From Hymenobacter terricola (lineage in GTDB: Bacteria; Bacteroidota; Bacteroidia; Cytophagales; Hymenobacteraceae): 42,514 nt of DNA. Where the stretch lies: the NCBI RefSeq assembly GCF_017921975.2, contig NZ_JAGEMO020000056.1, positions 1-42,514 on the forward strand. The letters run 5' to 3'. A program made the translations under genes and the position numbers. Of this stretch, positions 1 to 8,764 are shown piece after piece. The notes under the pieces were generated by a model. It was not told the origin of the DNA. It saw nothing but the letters and a program-made list of their open reading frames with translations, and searched no databases. Positions within the stretch are counted from its first letter, which is position 1. The number at the start of each line of letters is the position of its first letter.

Positions 1-1147
1 GGTTGGGCAGGTTGACGTTGCCCGTCACCACGCTGGCGTACGTCGGGTCGATGTCGAAACGGTTGGTAAAGGGCAGCGTTGGGCCCCAGCACACGTAGCC
101 CACCGTGTTGTCGGCAATGCGGATGTTCGCCCCGAACGCCGCCGCCGGCGAACTGTAGTAGTTGGAGGGATTAATGCCGCACCAGAGCTTGTTGAGCTTG
201 TCGCCGTTGGGCAGGTAGCCGCTGGTCACCACCCGGTTATTGTGCACGTTCACGTCGTGCCCCGAGGCAATGTTGATGCCCCCGTTGCACGTGCTCACAA
301 ACTGGTTGTTGTCAATTTCCACATAACCCGTGGAGGTGGCCGCCGTCGTACCGGCGCCGTCGGTGGTCATGCCCGTGCCGTTGAAGTTGGAGCTGGTGGC
401 CGGTATGGGGTAGGCGCCCTGCACGTAGTTGTCGTGCACCCGGGCCGGGCTGGCGCTGGTTCCGCCCGAGTCGTAGAAGTTCATATTGTCGCTCACCGTG
501 CTCTGGTTCGGCGTATTAATAATCTGGTTCCAGGCAATTTCCAGGTTGGCCAGATTATTCACGGTGTTCAGCAACGCGAAGCAGGCCGTGCCCTGCTGGG
601 GGTTGTTGCGGAAGCTGCCGTCGAGGTTGAACGCCCGGTTGTAGCGGATTTTCACCGTTTGGCTGCTGGTGCCATCGCCCGTCCAGCGGTCGAGCACCAT
701 GCCCTGGTTGCTTTCCAGGTAGTTGTGCTCCACCACCAGGTTTTGGCCCCGGTGCATGTAGAGGAACACGCCACGCCCGGTGTTGTCGGCGGTGGGCGTG
801 GTGCCGTAGCCGCGGCACTCGCGCACCGTCAGGTCGGCGTGGTCCACGGGCGAGAAAATCAGGTCGCCGGGGCCCACCAGTGTGCAGTTCTGCAGAGTAA
901 CGGCCTGCCTGGTCCTGATTTGGATAACGGGCACCGAAGAGTCGGTACTGCGGTAGTTGCCTGAGTAAGTGCCACCTTGGGTGATGATGAGGGGGCCAGA
1001 ATAGTTGAGGTTGGGGGCTTGGGCCCTCGCCGGGCTGGCGCCTAAGAATAGGACCATGATAAACAGCTTGCCAGCCCAAGGCAGCAGTTGGAGAGAAAAG
1101 CAGCGCCGTACCGACGCCGTAAGCGAGAATCTACTAGAATTTTGCAT
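1..1147 (-). CDS. Right-handed parallel beta-helix secreted protein, 3' end outside window
   Basis: The reading frame opens at ATG 1147 and stays open to the window edge, giving 382 codons without a stop. The N-terminus is basic and then hydrophobic, and ends in a likely signal peptidase site (GASPARAQ), so export is expected. The body has short repeated stretches rich in Asn, Val and Ile (for example VVEHNYLESNQG, IAWNQIINTPNQ, VEIDNNQFVS, VNVHNNRVVTSG), the rung pattern of right-handed beta-helix (PbH1/NosD-like) proteins. Such folds include polysaccharide lyases, epimerases and adhesins, so placement beside an exopolysaccharide cluster makes a role in surface polysaccharide possible, but no catalytic residue can be assigned. 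The C-terminus is missing, so a T9SS sorting domain cannot be checked. Upstream lies a 620-bp AT-rich gap with a good promoter match. Confidence 0.8.
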   Translation of the reverse strand, partial: MQNSSRFSLTASVRRCFSLQLLPWAGKLFIMVLFLGASPARAQAPNLNYSGPLIITQGGTYSGNYRSTDSSVPVIQIRTRQAVTLQNCTLVGPGDLIFSPVDHADLTVRECRGYGTTPTADNTGRGVFLYMHRGQNLVVEHNYLESNQGMVLDRWTGDGTSSQTVKIRYNRAFNLDGSFRNNPQQGTACFALLNTVNNLANLEIAWNQIINTPNQSTVSDNMNFYDSGGTSASPARVHDNYVQGAYPIPATSSNFNGTGMTTDGAGTTAATSTGYVEIDNNQFVSTCNGGINIASGHDVNVHNNRVVTSGYLPNGDKLNKLWCGINPSNYYSSPAAAFGANIRIADNTVGYVCWGPTLPFTNRFDIDPTYASVVTGNVNLPN

Positions 1148-1562
1148 TCGTTAAGCGGTAAGTTAAAAAAAGTGTTTTCGGACATTATTCATAATCCAAT
1201 TACTGGCCCTTTTTAGACGCAGCTCCAACTGTATTTTATTACATTATTTTATTAAAATAATATAGGTAATATAATCCATTCTATTTTTCACTGCTAAACA
1301 ACAAAGCTTAGCTGCGATGGCTAATGCCAACCACCTCACCAACCCACAAATCTTTATCTATCATGCTTCTAGCTAATCCAGAAGTAAGACTCAGCCCTTG
1401 CTCGCTATTCAACAGGCGGCTTTAGCAAGGGGTTGGCAAACGCGGATGCGCCTTCAAATCCTACTAAAAGTCCCATTTATAATAGCGTATTTGCTACAAA
1501 AAAGACTTTTTTCATACTCAGCATCTTATTAAAGTTACAAAAATTAACCCCACCGTCTTACG

Positions 1563-1594
1563 CAAATGTACAATTGCCGATTTTAAGTGGCAAA
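1563..1594 (-). promoter_or_regulatory. Bacteroidota-type promoter upstream of the beta-helix gene
   Basis: On the minus strand a TTTG at 1594-1591 is followed after 20 nt by TACATTTG at 1570-1563. This matches the Bacteroidota sigma consensus TTTG-N19/20-TAnnTTTG. Transcription would start near 1556, leaving about 410 nt of AT-rich leader before the beta-helix start at 1147. The rest of the gap 1148-1771 shows no convincing gene. Confidence 0.5.
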
Positions 1595-1771
1595 ATTTCT
1601 AGTAAAAAAATATTAAAAATCTTGCATTATACAGTGAAGTTGGTATGTAAAAAATCGAAAAAAACTAGCGTACGAGTCCGTAAGCAGCGTTTTTTGGCCG
1701 AGTAAATACCCTGTTATAAAATTGTGGCTTTCGAACGAAATGCCCCCGAAATGGCCTCGCCGAGCGGCCGT

Positions 1772-2941
1772 TCAGGCAGGCTCGTAGAGGGCCAGCAACA
1801 GCTGCAACGACCGGGTCAAGCTGAACTGTTCTTGCGCCTGCCGGTACCCGGCCTGGCCCAGACTGGCCTGCTGGCGGGGGTGCGCTGCCAGTTCAGCAAT
1901 GGCGGCGGCTAGGTGGGCCGGAGTGGGCGGCACAAGGCGGCCCGTTTCATTATCGCGCACGAGGTCGCGCAGGCCCGGAGCGTCGTATACCACGGCTGGC
2001 ACCGCACAGCTCTGGGCTTCCAGCAGCGAAATACTCAGTCCTTCGAACCGAGATGGCATAACATATATATCACTGGCAATCAGGATACTTCTCACGTTTT
2101 GCAACTGCCCCAGGAAACGCACTTCGGCATGCAGCCCCAGCGACTGGGCGTGGGCCTGCTCGGCTTGGTGCAGATGCCCATCGCCGATGTGCAGGTACAC
2201 CACCCGGGCCGCCAGGGCAGGCGCCAGCAAGCTCAGGGCCGTGAAGATGTCGTGGTGGTTTTTGCTTTCGATGCAGCTGCCCACCGATACCAGCACCACA
2301 TCATCGGGCCGCAGTCCCAGCTTTTGGCGGGCCTCGGCGCGCTCAGCGACCGACTTGGCGGGGTAAAACCGGGCGGGGTCGGTCCAGTTCGGCACCAGCA
2401 CCGTGGGGTTGAAGCTCACGCGCCGCTCGGTTTCCTGCACGGAGGTGCCAATGGCCACGAACCGCACGCCCAGCAGCCGCCGGGCCAGCAACCGGTAGGC
2501 CACGCGCTTGACGCGCACCAGGCCCTGGAAATTGAAATTATTGTGGACGGTGTGCACGAAGCGCGGGATGCCGGCCTGCCGCGCCGCCAGGCTGTACCAC
2601 AGGAAGTTTTGCTCGGTGTGGTTGTGCACCACGTCGAAGCGGTGTTGGCGCAGGAATTGGCGCACGGCGCTCAAATTGGGCCGCCGGCCTTCGATACAGG
2701 GCAAATAATGCACGGTGTAACCCGCCGCCGTCAGGATGTCGGCATAGTCGCTCTCATCGGCAGGAACGTCGCTGAGGATGTGCAGCTCAATACCGTGCTC
2801 CTGGAACGCGGGCGCGGCAATTTTGAGCATAATTTCGGCTCCGCTGAAACGCAGGGCGTGCAGCACGTGCAGCACCTTGAACGCCCGCAGCGGGGGGCGG
2901 CTGACAGCCGGAGCAGCAATTTCGGACGAAGCAGCGGACAT
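1772..2941 (-). CDS. Glycosyltransferase family 4 (GT-B), last gene of the polysaccharide cluster
   Basis: The 389-residue protein has the two-domain GT-B layout of GT4 retaining transferases. The N-terminal acceptor domain begins FKVLHVLHALRFSGAE, a typical glycine-bearing first loop. The C-terminal nucleotide-sugar domain has VSVGSCIESKNH and the E-x7-E motif in RFEGLSISLLEAQ. It probably transfers a hexose from an NDP-sugar to a lipid-linked oligosaccharide on the cytoplasmic face. An upstream in-frame ATG at 2989 would add 16 residues; ATG 2941 is preferred because homology-like sequence begins just after it. It lies 105 bp downstream of the GT2 gene, the widest gap among the transferases, so it may be less tightly coupled. 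Donor and acceptor sugars cannot be read from the sequence. Confidence 0.87.
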   Translation of the reverse strand: MSAASSEIAAPAVSRPPLRAFKVLHVLHALRFSGAEIMLKIAAPAFQEHGIELHILSDVPADESDYADILTAAGYTVHYLPCIEGRRPNLSAVRQFLRQHRFDVVHNHTEQNFLWYSLAARQAGIPRFVHTVHNNFNFQGLVRVKRVAYRLLARRLLGVRFVAIGTSVQETERRVSFNPTVLVPNWTDPARFYPAKSVAERAEARQKLGLRPDDVVLVSVGSCIESKNHHDIFTALSLLAPALAARVVYLHIGDGHLHQAEQAHAQSLGLHAEVRFLGQLQNVRSILIASDIYVMPSRFEGLSISLLEAQSCAVPAVVYDAPGLRDLVRDNETGRLVPPTPAHLAAAIAELAAHPRQQASLGQAGYRQAQEQFSLTRSLQLLLALYEPA

Positions 2942-3046
2942 GAGCGAAAAATAAACCGGCAGCAGTGGGTAAGATTGGGTTGTCAGCAAGCAAGCGGATA
3001 AGTCCTGCTCGGTAGACGTTGGCCGGCGGCTGGCACCGGGCGCCGG

Positions 3047-3886
3047 CTAGTGCAAAAAATAGCCCACCAGCCGGCGCGTGTAGCCGTTGAGCAGGAACAG
3101 CGGCACGTAGGGCCGGGGGCAATTTTTGAGGGCGAAGTGGGTGAAATTGCGCAGATTGCCGCCCCCTCTGATGCCGAACAGGTGCTGGTAGTAGCCGCGC
3201 AGGCTGCGCACGCGGCGGGTTTGCTCCTGGCCGCTTTCGTCGGGGTAGGTGCGCAGGCGGGCTTCGTAGTTGCAATACACCGGGAAGCCGTGGCGGCGGG
3301 CCACGCTGGTGTAGTCAAAATCGGCCAGGTAATGGGGCAGGCGTTTCTCATCGAACAGCCCAATGCGCTCGAACACGGCCCGGGGAATGAGCAGGCCGCG
3401 GCCCGGCAGGTACGTGACGGGGTGCAGGCCGTGGCGGGCCGCAGCGGGCAATTCGGCCAGCAAATCGTGGCGGCGGTGCAGCAGCCAGTCGAGGCGCTCG
3501 CCGCCATAAACGGGCTCGCCGGTATTCAGGTCCAGTTCCAGGGCGCCGAGGACGGCGGTGGGGTGGCTTTCGGCAGCGGCCAGCATCTGGGCCACAAAAT
3601 CGGGCTCGGCCACGAGGTCATTGTTGAGGGTCATGACGCGGGTGGCCCCTTCGGCCAGGGCCCGGCGGATGCCCAGGTTCACGCCAGCAGTCCAGAAGAG
3701 GTTGCCGTCGCCGGTTTCGACCAGCACTTCCGGAAATTCGCGGGCCAGCATTTCGGCCGTGCCATCGGTAGAGCCGTCGTCGACCACGATGGTGCGGAAA
3801 GCCAGCGTCGTTTGCGCCCGCAGCGACAACAGACAATCGCGCGTGAACGCCAGCCGATTGAAAACAGGAATCACGATGTAAAGCAT
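3047..3886 (-). CDS. Glycosyltransferase family 2 (GT-A)
   Basis: The 279-residue protein opens with MLYIVIPVFNR and TIVVDDGSTDGT, the nucleotide-binding start of GT2 enzymes. LNNDLVAEPDF at about residues 90-100 supplies the DXD-like metal site (NND). GRGLLIPRAVFERIGLFDE is the conserved acceptor-side segment found in rhamnosyl and galactofuranosyl type GT2 proteins (WcaA/RfbF-like). There is no membrane segment apart from a hydrophobic C-terminus. An ATG at 3904 lies six codons upstream, but the shorter start begins directly at the family motif. It sits 62 bp downstream of a GT4 gene and is likely co-transcribed. It would add one sugar to the growing repeat unit; the linkage is unknown. Confidence 0.87.
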   Translation of the reverse strand: MLYIVIPVFNRLAFTRDCLLSLRAQTTLAFRTIVVDDGSTDGTAEMLAREFPEVLVETGDGNLFWTAGVNLGIRRALAEGATRVMTLNNDLVAEPDFVAQMLAAAESHPTAVLGALELDLNTGEPVYGGERLDWLLHRRHDLLAELPAAARHGLHPVTYLPGRGLLIPRAVFERIGLFDEKRLPHYLADFDYTSVARRHGFPVYCNYEARLRTYPDESGQEQTRRVRSLRGYYQHLFGIRGGGNLRNFTHFALKNCPRPYVPLFLLNGYTRRLVGYFLH

Positions 3887-3948
3887 GGCACAGGCAATTA
3901 GCAACGGGGGAAATGGCAGAGGCCTCGCCCCTGCTCAAGGGCAAGCAA

Positions 3949-5235
3949 TCAGGTGATGGGCGCGGGCTGGGCAGCCACGGAATGGGTTTTGGCGGGCCGG
4001 CCGGCTGGCCGCAGCAGGCGCGCCACCCGCCGCTGCAGCCGGGCGGCGCGGCGCGGCCAGGTTTGGGTGCGGGCAAACTCGTAGCCAGCCCGGCCCATGG
4101 CAGCGCGGGCCACCGGGTGGTCGTAGCAATACTCGACGGCGCGGGCCAGGGCGGTGGCGGTTTCGTGGGGGGTGGTGACGGGCACTTTGATGCCGGCGGT
4201 GGCCGGAATGAAGTCGTGCGCGCCCTGGTGGTCGAGGGTGATGACGGGCAGGGCGGTGGCCATGGCCTCCAGGAACTGGGCAGCAAAAGCATCACGCAGG
4301 CTGCCGAAAAGGAAGATGTCGTGGCTGAGCATGGCGGCCTGCACTTCGGACCATTCCACGCTGCCGCGCCAGGTTACGCGGCCTTCCAGGCCGTACCGGG
4401 CAATCCAGCCGGGCACCAGCGGTCCGAGCGGCCCGTCGCCGATGACGGTGAGGTGAAACGGCACCCGCACATCAACCCGCGAGAGGGCATCGAGCACCAG
4501 CGGCAGCGCCTTGCGCGGGAACAGCCGGGCCAGCCACAGCAGCTGCAGTGTGGGCCCGGGAGTGCGCACCGGGCATTCGGGCGAGATGAAGGACTCGGGC
4601 AGGCCAGAATCGAGGAACAGCTCTACCCGCTTGCCGCCCAGGCGGCGGGCCAGCACGGCCGTTTCGGAGTTGCTGACCAGCACCACAGCGGCCCGGCGCA
4701 CGTTTTGGCGCACGTTGGGGTCGAAGGTCATCAGGAGCCAGCTGATGGCGTCGCGCAGGGTTTCGGTTTTGAACCAGCCCGGCAGGTAGGCTTTGAATGC
4801 CTTGGGCGCGCGCTGGGCACCGCCCACCGGGCCAAAAACCATCGGCCGGCCCAGGCGCCACATCCAGGAGCCCATTTGCAGGCTGGCGTAGGTGGCGTGA
4901 TGCACGTAGTCGAAGGCTACTTGCTGGTTCAGCTTGCGGGCGTGCCGCCAGGCCAGGTATTGCCACACGAAGTAGTGCAGGTACACGCCAAACTGCCAGC
5001 GATGCAGAAAATCGACCAAAGCCGGCACCTGGACGTAGGTAACCTGCAGCTGGCCGGGGGCCAGCTCGGCCTGGTGCTCGGCCATAAACCGTTCAATATC
5101 AGCCTTACCATCGGGATGGGTGAGGCACCACACACGATGCCCCTGCCGGATGGTTTCCCAGGTCCAGTGGAAGCCGCAGCCGCTTTCGCCGCCCGAGGTG
5201 GGGTTGCAGGCATAAGCCGAAATCAGGACGTTCAT
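3949..5235 (-). CDS. Glycosyltransferase family 4
   Basis: The 428-residue GT-B protein starts MNVLISAYACNPTSGGESG, close to GT4 proteins whose first loop reads SAYACxPxxGSE. The C-terminal domain shows LLWLARLFPRKALPLVLDAL and LTVIGDGPLGPLV. The usual E-x7-E appears as D-x7-E (RDAFAAQFLEAMA), a conservative change of the first acidic residue. A much longer open frame extends upstream to 5559, but that stretch overlaps the previous gene and has shadow-like Arg/Pro-rich composition. The ATG at 5235 overlaps the stop of the upstream gene as ATGA, which supports this start and implies translational coupling. Confidence 0.88.
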   Translation of the reverse strand: MNVLISAYACNPTSGGESGCGFHWTWETIRQGHRVWCLTHPDGKADIERFMAEHQAELAPGQLQVTYVQVPALVDFLHRWQFGVYLHYFVWQYLAWRHARKLNQQVAFDYVHHATYASLQMGSWMWRLGRPMVFGPVGGAQRAPKAFKAYLPGWFKTETLRDAISWLLMTFDPNVRQNVRRAAVVLVSNSETAVLARRLGGKRVELFLDSGLPESFISPECPVRTPGPTLQLLWLARLFPRKALPLVLDALSRVDVRVPFHLTVIGDGPLGPLVPGWIARYGLEGRVTWRGSVEWSEVQAAMLSHDIFLFGSLRDAFAAQFLEAMATALPVITLDHQGAHDFIPATAGIKVPVTTPHETATALARAVEYCYDHPVARAAMGRAGYEFARTQTWPRRAARLQRRVARLLRPAGRPAKTHSVAAQPAPIT

Positions 5236-6236
5236 GACGAAGCAGGGACAAGGGTGAGAGCGGGCGTTGCGACGGGTTCGGCCGCGGCGGTGGGGCGCAG
5301 GCGGGCCAGGCCGCGGCGTAGTTTGGCCGTCACGCGGCTCAACAGGAACTCGCGGAACCGCTGGCGGTCGCGGGGCCGGTCGGCCAGCACGAAGGCGGGG
5401 TGGCGCAGCGGCAGGGCCAGCTCGGCGGTGGGCACGTTGGCCAGCTCGTCGGTGGCATCCAGGGTGTGCGTGCCCTGGTCGCCGAAGCCGACGTTGCCGA
5501 CCAGATTCACGGCCGGCACCACGCACAGACCCGAATTTGCGGCCACTGCAAAGTGCCACTGGTAGTCCCAGACGTGGGCCGGCACGGGCAGCTGCAACAC
5601 GCCCGCAATCTTGGCCAGGCGGTAGCGGGTTTCCAGCGCCGAGCTGTAGTAGCCATCCAGCCGGCCCTGCTGCCGCAGCTCAGTAAAGCTGGTGAGGTGG
5701 AAATCGAACAGCTTCCAGGCCCGCCGCCAGGTGGCCCAGCCCCAGCTGTTGACCTGCGTGGAGAAATAATAGGAGTCGGCGCCCGGTGGCAGCGGCCGTT
5801 GCGCTTCCTGGCTGAAATTATTACCCCCGATGTGCATCACGCGGGTATCGGTGGCGTAGCGCGCCAGCAGTTCCCGGCAGTAGCCAAAGAAGCTGGGCAC
5901 GGGCACGCAGTCGTCTTCGAGGATGATGCCGGCTTCTTCGTGCTCGAAAAACCAGCTGATGGCCGCCGCCGGGCCCTGGCCGCAGTTCAGGTTGTGCGAA
6001 CGCAGTTGGGTCATCACTTCGCAGGGCCAGTCGATGCCCTCCAGCACCACGGCGCGGGCGGCGGCGCAGGTGGCCGCGTCGGTGGGGTGGCCGGGCCGGG
6101 GCCCGTCGGCGGCCACGTACAGCCGGGTGGGGCGGGCGCGCCGAATGGCTGCCAGCACCGCCCGCGTGGTATCGGGCCGATTAAAAATAAGGAACAGCAC
6201 CGGCGTGGCCAGTGGCGGTGTCAGGGCCGCGCTCAT
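5232..6236 (-). CDS. GT-A-like nucleotide-diphospho-sugar transferase
   Basis: The 334-residue protein begins TPVLFLIFNRPDTTRAV and has the segment GIILEDDCVPVPSFF, whose EDD is the likely DXD metal-binding site. QVNSWGWATWRRAWKLFD is a conserved block seen in GT-A proteins of bacterial surface-polysaccharide clusters (often annotated as HlpA-like or nucleotide-diphospho-sugar transferase). No signal peptide or membrane helix is visible, so it should act in the cytoplasm. It is flanked on both sides by ATGA overlaps, at 6233-6236 and 5232-5235, so the three transferases form one coupled translation unit. A longer frame to 6554 is a shadow of the neighbouring gene. Donor and acceptor are unknown. 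Confidence 0.8.
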   Translation of the reverse strand: MSAALTPPLATPVLFLIFNRPDTTRAVLAAIRRARPTRLYVAADGPRPGHPTDAATCAAARAVVLEGIDWPCEVMTQLRSHNLNCGQGPAAAISWFFEHEEAGIILEDDCVPVPSFFGYCRELLARYATDTRVMHIGGNNFSQEAQRPLPPGADSYYFSTQVNSWGWATWRRAWKLFDFHLTSFTELRQQGRLDGYYSSALETRYRLAKIAGVLQLPVPAHVWDYQWHFAVAANSGLCVVPAVNLVGNVGFGDQGTHTLDATDELANVPTAELALPLRHPAFVLADRPRDRQRFREFLLSRVTAKLRRGLARLRPTAAAEPVATPALTLVPASS

Positions 6237-7468
6237 GACGCGACCGGCATTGCCGCCGCGGCTGGGGCAGCGGGGGCGCCGGTCCCCGCTTTTTCGCGCG
6301 CCAGAATGGCGCGGTAAATATCCAGGGTGCGCTGCGTGATGGTGGCGGGGTCGTGGCGCTCGCGGGCCACGCGCATGGCTTCTTGGGCCAGGCGCTGGCG
6401 CAGGGGCTCGTCGGCGCAGAGGCGCAGCACCTGGTCGGCAATGGCGCGGGGGTCGAGGCGGGCAGCCAGGCCGGTGCGCTCGTGCTCCACCAGCGAGCCC
6501 ACGCCGCCCACCAGCGTCACCACCACCGGCAGGCCGGCCACCTGGGCTTCGCACACCGTGTTGGGGCTGTTATCTATATAAGAAGGATGCAGCAGGCAGA
6601 ATGACTGCCGCATCAGCTCCTGGAGCTCGTCGATGCTTTGCATGCCGCGCAGCTCCAGGTCGTCGGGGCCGATGGCGGTGAGGCGCTTGCGGCGGATGTG
6701 GCGGTGCACGCGCTCGGGCTGGGTCTGGCCCACGATGATGAGCTTGGCCGGAATCTGCTGTCGGATGAGGTTGAAGGCTTCCAGCGTTTCGCGAAAGCCT
6801 TTCATCACCTGCGCGCCGCCCAGGAACAGGAAGTGCGGCCGGCCGGGCTCCGGGGCGGGCTCGGCGGCGCAGTTCAGCTCAAAAAACTGGGGTCGAATCA
6901 TTTCCCAGTTGATGTGGACGTGGCAGCCCGGACTCAGGCGCCGGCTCAGGGCCGTGTCCCAGGTGGTGCGGCACGACACATCGCGCACCTGGCGCAGGTA
7001 GCGCAGCTCGTAGTAGCTGGCCGCCAGCCACATAAACCGGCGCAGCGGGTCGCCAAAAGGCAGCACTTTCAGGTATTCCCACACAATGCCCTGCACCGAA
7101 AGCAGCGCCGGGGTGGGCAGCCCGGCCGTGGCCACGTGCAGCTGCGACTCGGAGCCGTGCACGTGAATCAGGTCGTATTCTTCGTGGTGGTGCCGCACGT
7201 AAGCCCGCAGAATGGCCACGCGGCGGCTGAAGAGCGTGACCAGGTCCTGGCGCCGGCCCGGCGTGTTCAGGAAAATGTAGTTCACGCCATCGGCCTCGTA
7301 GTATTCCACGGGCTCGGCCATGTCAGCGCCGGTGCCCAGCACAGTCAGGGCTATTTCATTGGGCCGGCGGGCCAGCTGGGCAATCAGGCTAATTATCCAC
7401 GGAGTGCCGACCTCGCCCTCGTTGGGGTGCGGGTGAGCTGTCAGCCACAGAATTCGTAGGAGTTTCAC
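6233..7468 (-). CDS. Glycosyltransferase family 4
   Basis: The 411-residue GT-B protein starts MKLLRILWLTAHPHPNEGEVG, with the acceptor domain first. The C-terminal half carries FLFLGGAQVMKGFRETLEAF and a sugar-nucleotide site in which the usual E-x7-E is D-x7-E (YIDNSPNTVCEAQ). The C-terminal 20 residues are Ala/Pro-rich and probably disordered. It lies only 12 bp downstream of the polymerase/ligase gene and shares an ATGA overlap with the next gene, so all are expected on one mRNA. It likely adds one sugar to the lipid-linked repeat unit. Confidence 0.87.
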   Translation of the reverse strand: MKLLRILWLTAHPHPNEGEVGTPWIISLIAQLARRPNEIALTVLGTGADMAEPVEYYEADGVNYIFLNTPGRRQDLVTLFSRRVAILRAYVRHHHEEYDLIHVHGSESQLHVATAGLPTPALLSVQGIVWEYLKVLPFGDPLRRFMWLAASYYELRYLRQVRDVSCRTTWDTALSRRLSPGCHVHINWEMIRPQFFELNCAAEPAPEPGRPHFLFLGGAQVMKGFRETLEAFNLIRQQIPAKLIIVGQTQPERVHRHIRRKRLTAIGPDDLELRGMQSIDELQELMRQSFCLLHPSYIDNSPNTVCEAQVAGLPVVVTLVGGVGSLVEHERTGLAARLDPRAIADQVLRLCADEPLRQRLAQEAMRVARERHDPATITQRTLDIYRAILAREKAGTGAPAAPAAAAMPVAS

Positions 7469-7480
7469 AGCGGCAAGGGG

Positions 7481-8764
7481 TTAGGTTGCAAAAACGGGTT
7501 CGGAGCGGGAAGAAGGCTCGGGAATGACGGTGGGCTGCGGGGCGGCCGGGGCGGCCTTGGGGCGGGCGGTGGCGGCCAGCATCAGCCCCAGCAGGGGGTA
7601 CATATAGGGCGGCCAGTCGTAAGAAAGGCCAAATACCAGGCAGCCCGCAAACAGGCCCACCAGCGCGGCGGCCTCGGCCGTGAGCGGGGCCGGGTACGCC
7701 AGCCGCCTGACAATCTGCACAAACAGCGGCACAATGGCCAGCAGCAACCCCAGCCAGCCGAAGTAAAACAGGCGGTCCATGTAGAAACTGTGGAAGTGGT
7801 GGCCCGTACCGTCGGCCCACATCGGCAGGTCGGAAGTGGGGTCGTAAAACTGCATGGGCACTTCGAAGCCTTCCAGCCGCCAGCCCATGAGCGGGCGCTC
7901 GGCCACCAGGGGCTGGTAGGACTCCATTTGCTTGATGCGCCAGCTGCCGGTGCCCTGCTTGTCGGCCTTGGTGATGTCCTCGTAGCTGGTTTCGAATTTC
8001 TTGATGACGGCCGGGTTTTGCAGCACTGTGGCCAGCCCGCCCACGAAGAGAATGGCCAGCGGCACGAGTACCAGCGCCGACACGCGGTGCAGCGAGAAGC
8101 GGGCGCTGGGCACGCGCCGCAGCACCAGCAGGTTCACGGGCAGGGCCATGAGCGTGGCCATCCACACGGAGCGGTGCTGCAGGAAAATAATCAGCCCAAG
8201 CCCCATCAGGAACAAGCCCATTGTCAGGCCATTGCCCCGCTGCAGGTACCAGTTCAGGCACAGCATCGTGGGCAGTAGCAGCATCAGGGCCGAGGTGGCT
8301 GAAAAGCCCCGGTCATTATCCAAAAAGGCCTTGAGACTCAGGGCCTCGGGGTGAATAAAAGCCAGGTTGAGCAGCAGCACCACGAAAAGGATGCCCACGA
8401 ACTGCTTCAGCGGCGGCATGCCCCGGTTATAATAATAGGCATAGGTGCCGTATATCATAAACAAGGACAACACCTTAGAGAAGACGTGCAGGTAAATTAT
8501 CCAGGTGCCGTGCGTGGCGTAGGACTCCAGCATCATCCCCAGCAGGTAGGCCATCGTGCATAGCACGGCGCGGCTCATGGTCGGCTCCAGGCGCTTCCAA
8601 TACCAAAGCACGGTGCCCAGTCCCAGAATCAGCATTGCCAGCTCGTAGTGCAGCAGGTTGGAGTCGTCGGAGTCCTTCACCAGGAACTCCCAGAAGGCCT
8701 GCTCCAGCCCGCACGCCAACAGCAGCGGCAGCAGCATTTTGAAAGGGCGAAGGGAGAGTTTCAT
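7481..8764 (-). CDS. O-antigen polymerase/ligase family membrane protein (Wzy/WaaL-like)
   Basis: The 427-residue protein is hydrophobic almost throughout, with about ten predicted membrane helices. One larger periplasmic loop lies around residues 250-330 and contains GTGSWRIKQMESYQPLVAER and PLMGWRLEGFEVP. That loop resembles the Wzy_C/O-antigen ligase region, in which an Arg and a G-x-G-like turn contact the undecaprenyl-linked glycan. In this cluster it is the best candidate for polymerising repeat units in the periplasm; a ligase function cannot be excluded. The ATG at 8764 overlaps the stop of the preceding GT4 (ATGA). The longer frame up to 9193 is discarded because it runs inside that gene. 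The C-terminal tail is Pro/Ala-rich. Confidence 0.75.
   Translation of the reverse strand: MKLSLRPFKMLLPLLLACGLEQAFWEFLVKDSDDSNLLHYELAMLILGLGTVLWYWKRLEPTMSRAVLCTMAYLLGMMLESYATHGTWIIYLHVFSKVLSLFMIYGTYAYYYNRGMPPLKQFVGILFVVLLLNLAFIHPEALSLKAFLDNDRGFSATSALMLLLPTMLCLNWYLQRGNGLTMGLFLMGLGLIIFLQHRSVWMATLMALPVNLLVLRRVPSARFSLHRVSALVLVPLAILFVGGLATVLQNPAVIKKFETSYEDITKADKQGTGSWRIKQMESYQPLVAERPLMGWRLEGFEVPMQFYDPTSDLPMWADGTGHHFHSFYMDRLFYFGWLGLLLAIVPLFVQIVRRLAYPAPLTAEAAALVGLFAGCLVFGLSYDWPPYMYPLLGLMLAATARPKAAPAAPQPTVIPEPSSRSEPVFAT

Noticed and set aside
1433..1705. A 90-codon plus-strand open frame in the AT-rich gap, starting TTG
   Set aside because: Lys-rich, low-complexity translation, no start signals, and a promoter of the opposite strand lies inside it.
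1148..1771. CRISPR array or tRNA in the AT-rich gap
   Set aside because: No regularly spaced repeats and no cloverleaf-like sequence could be found by eye.
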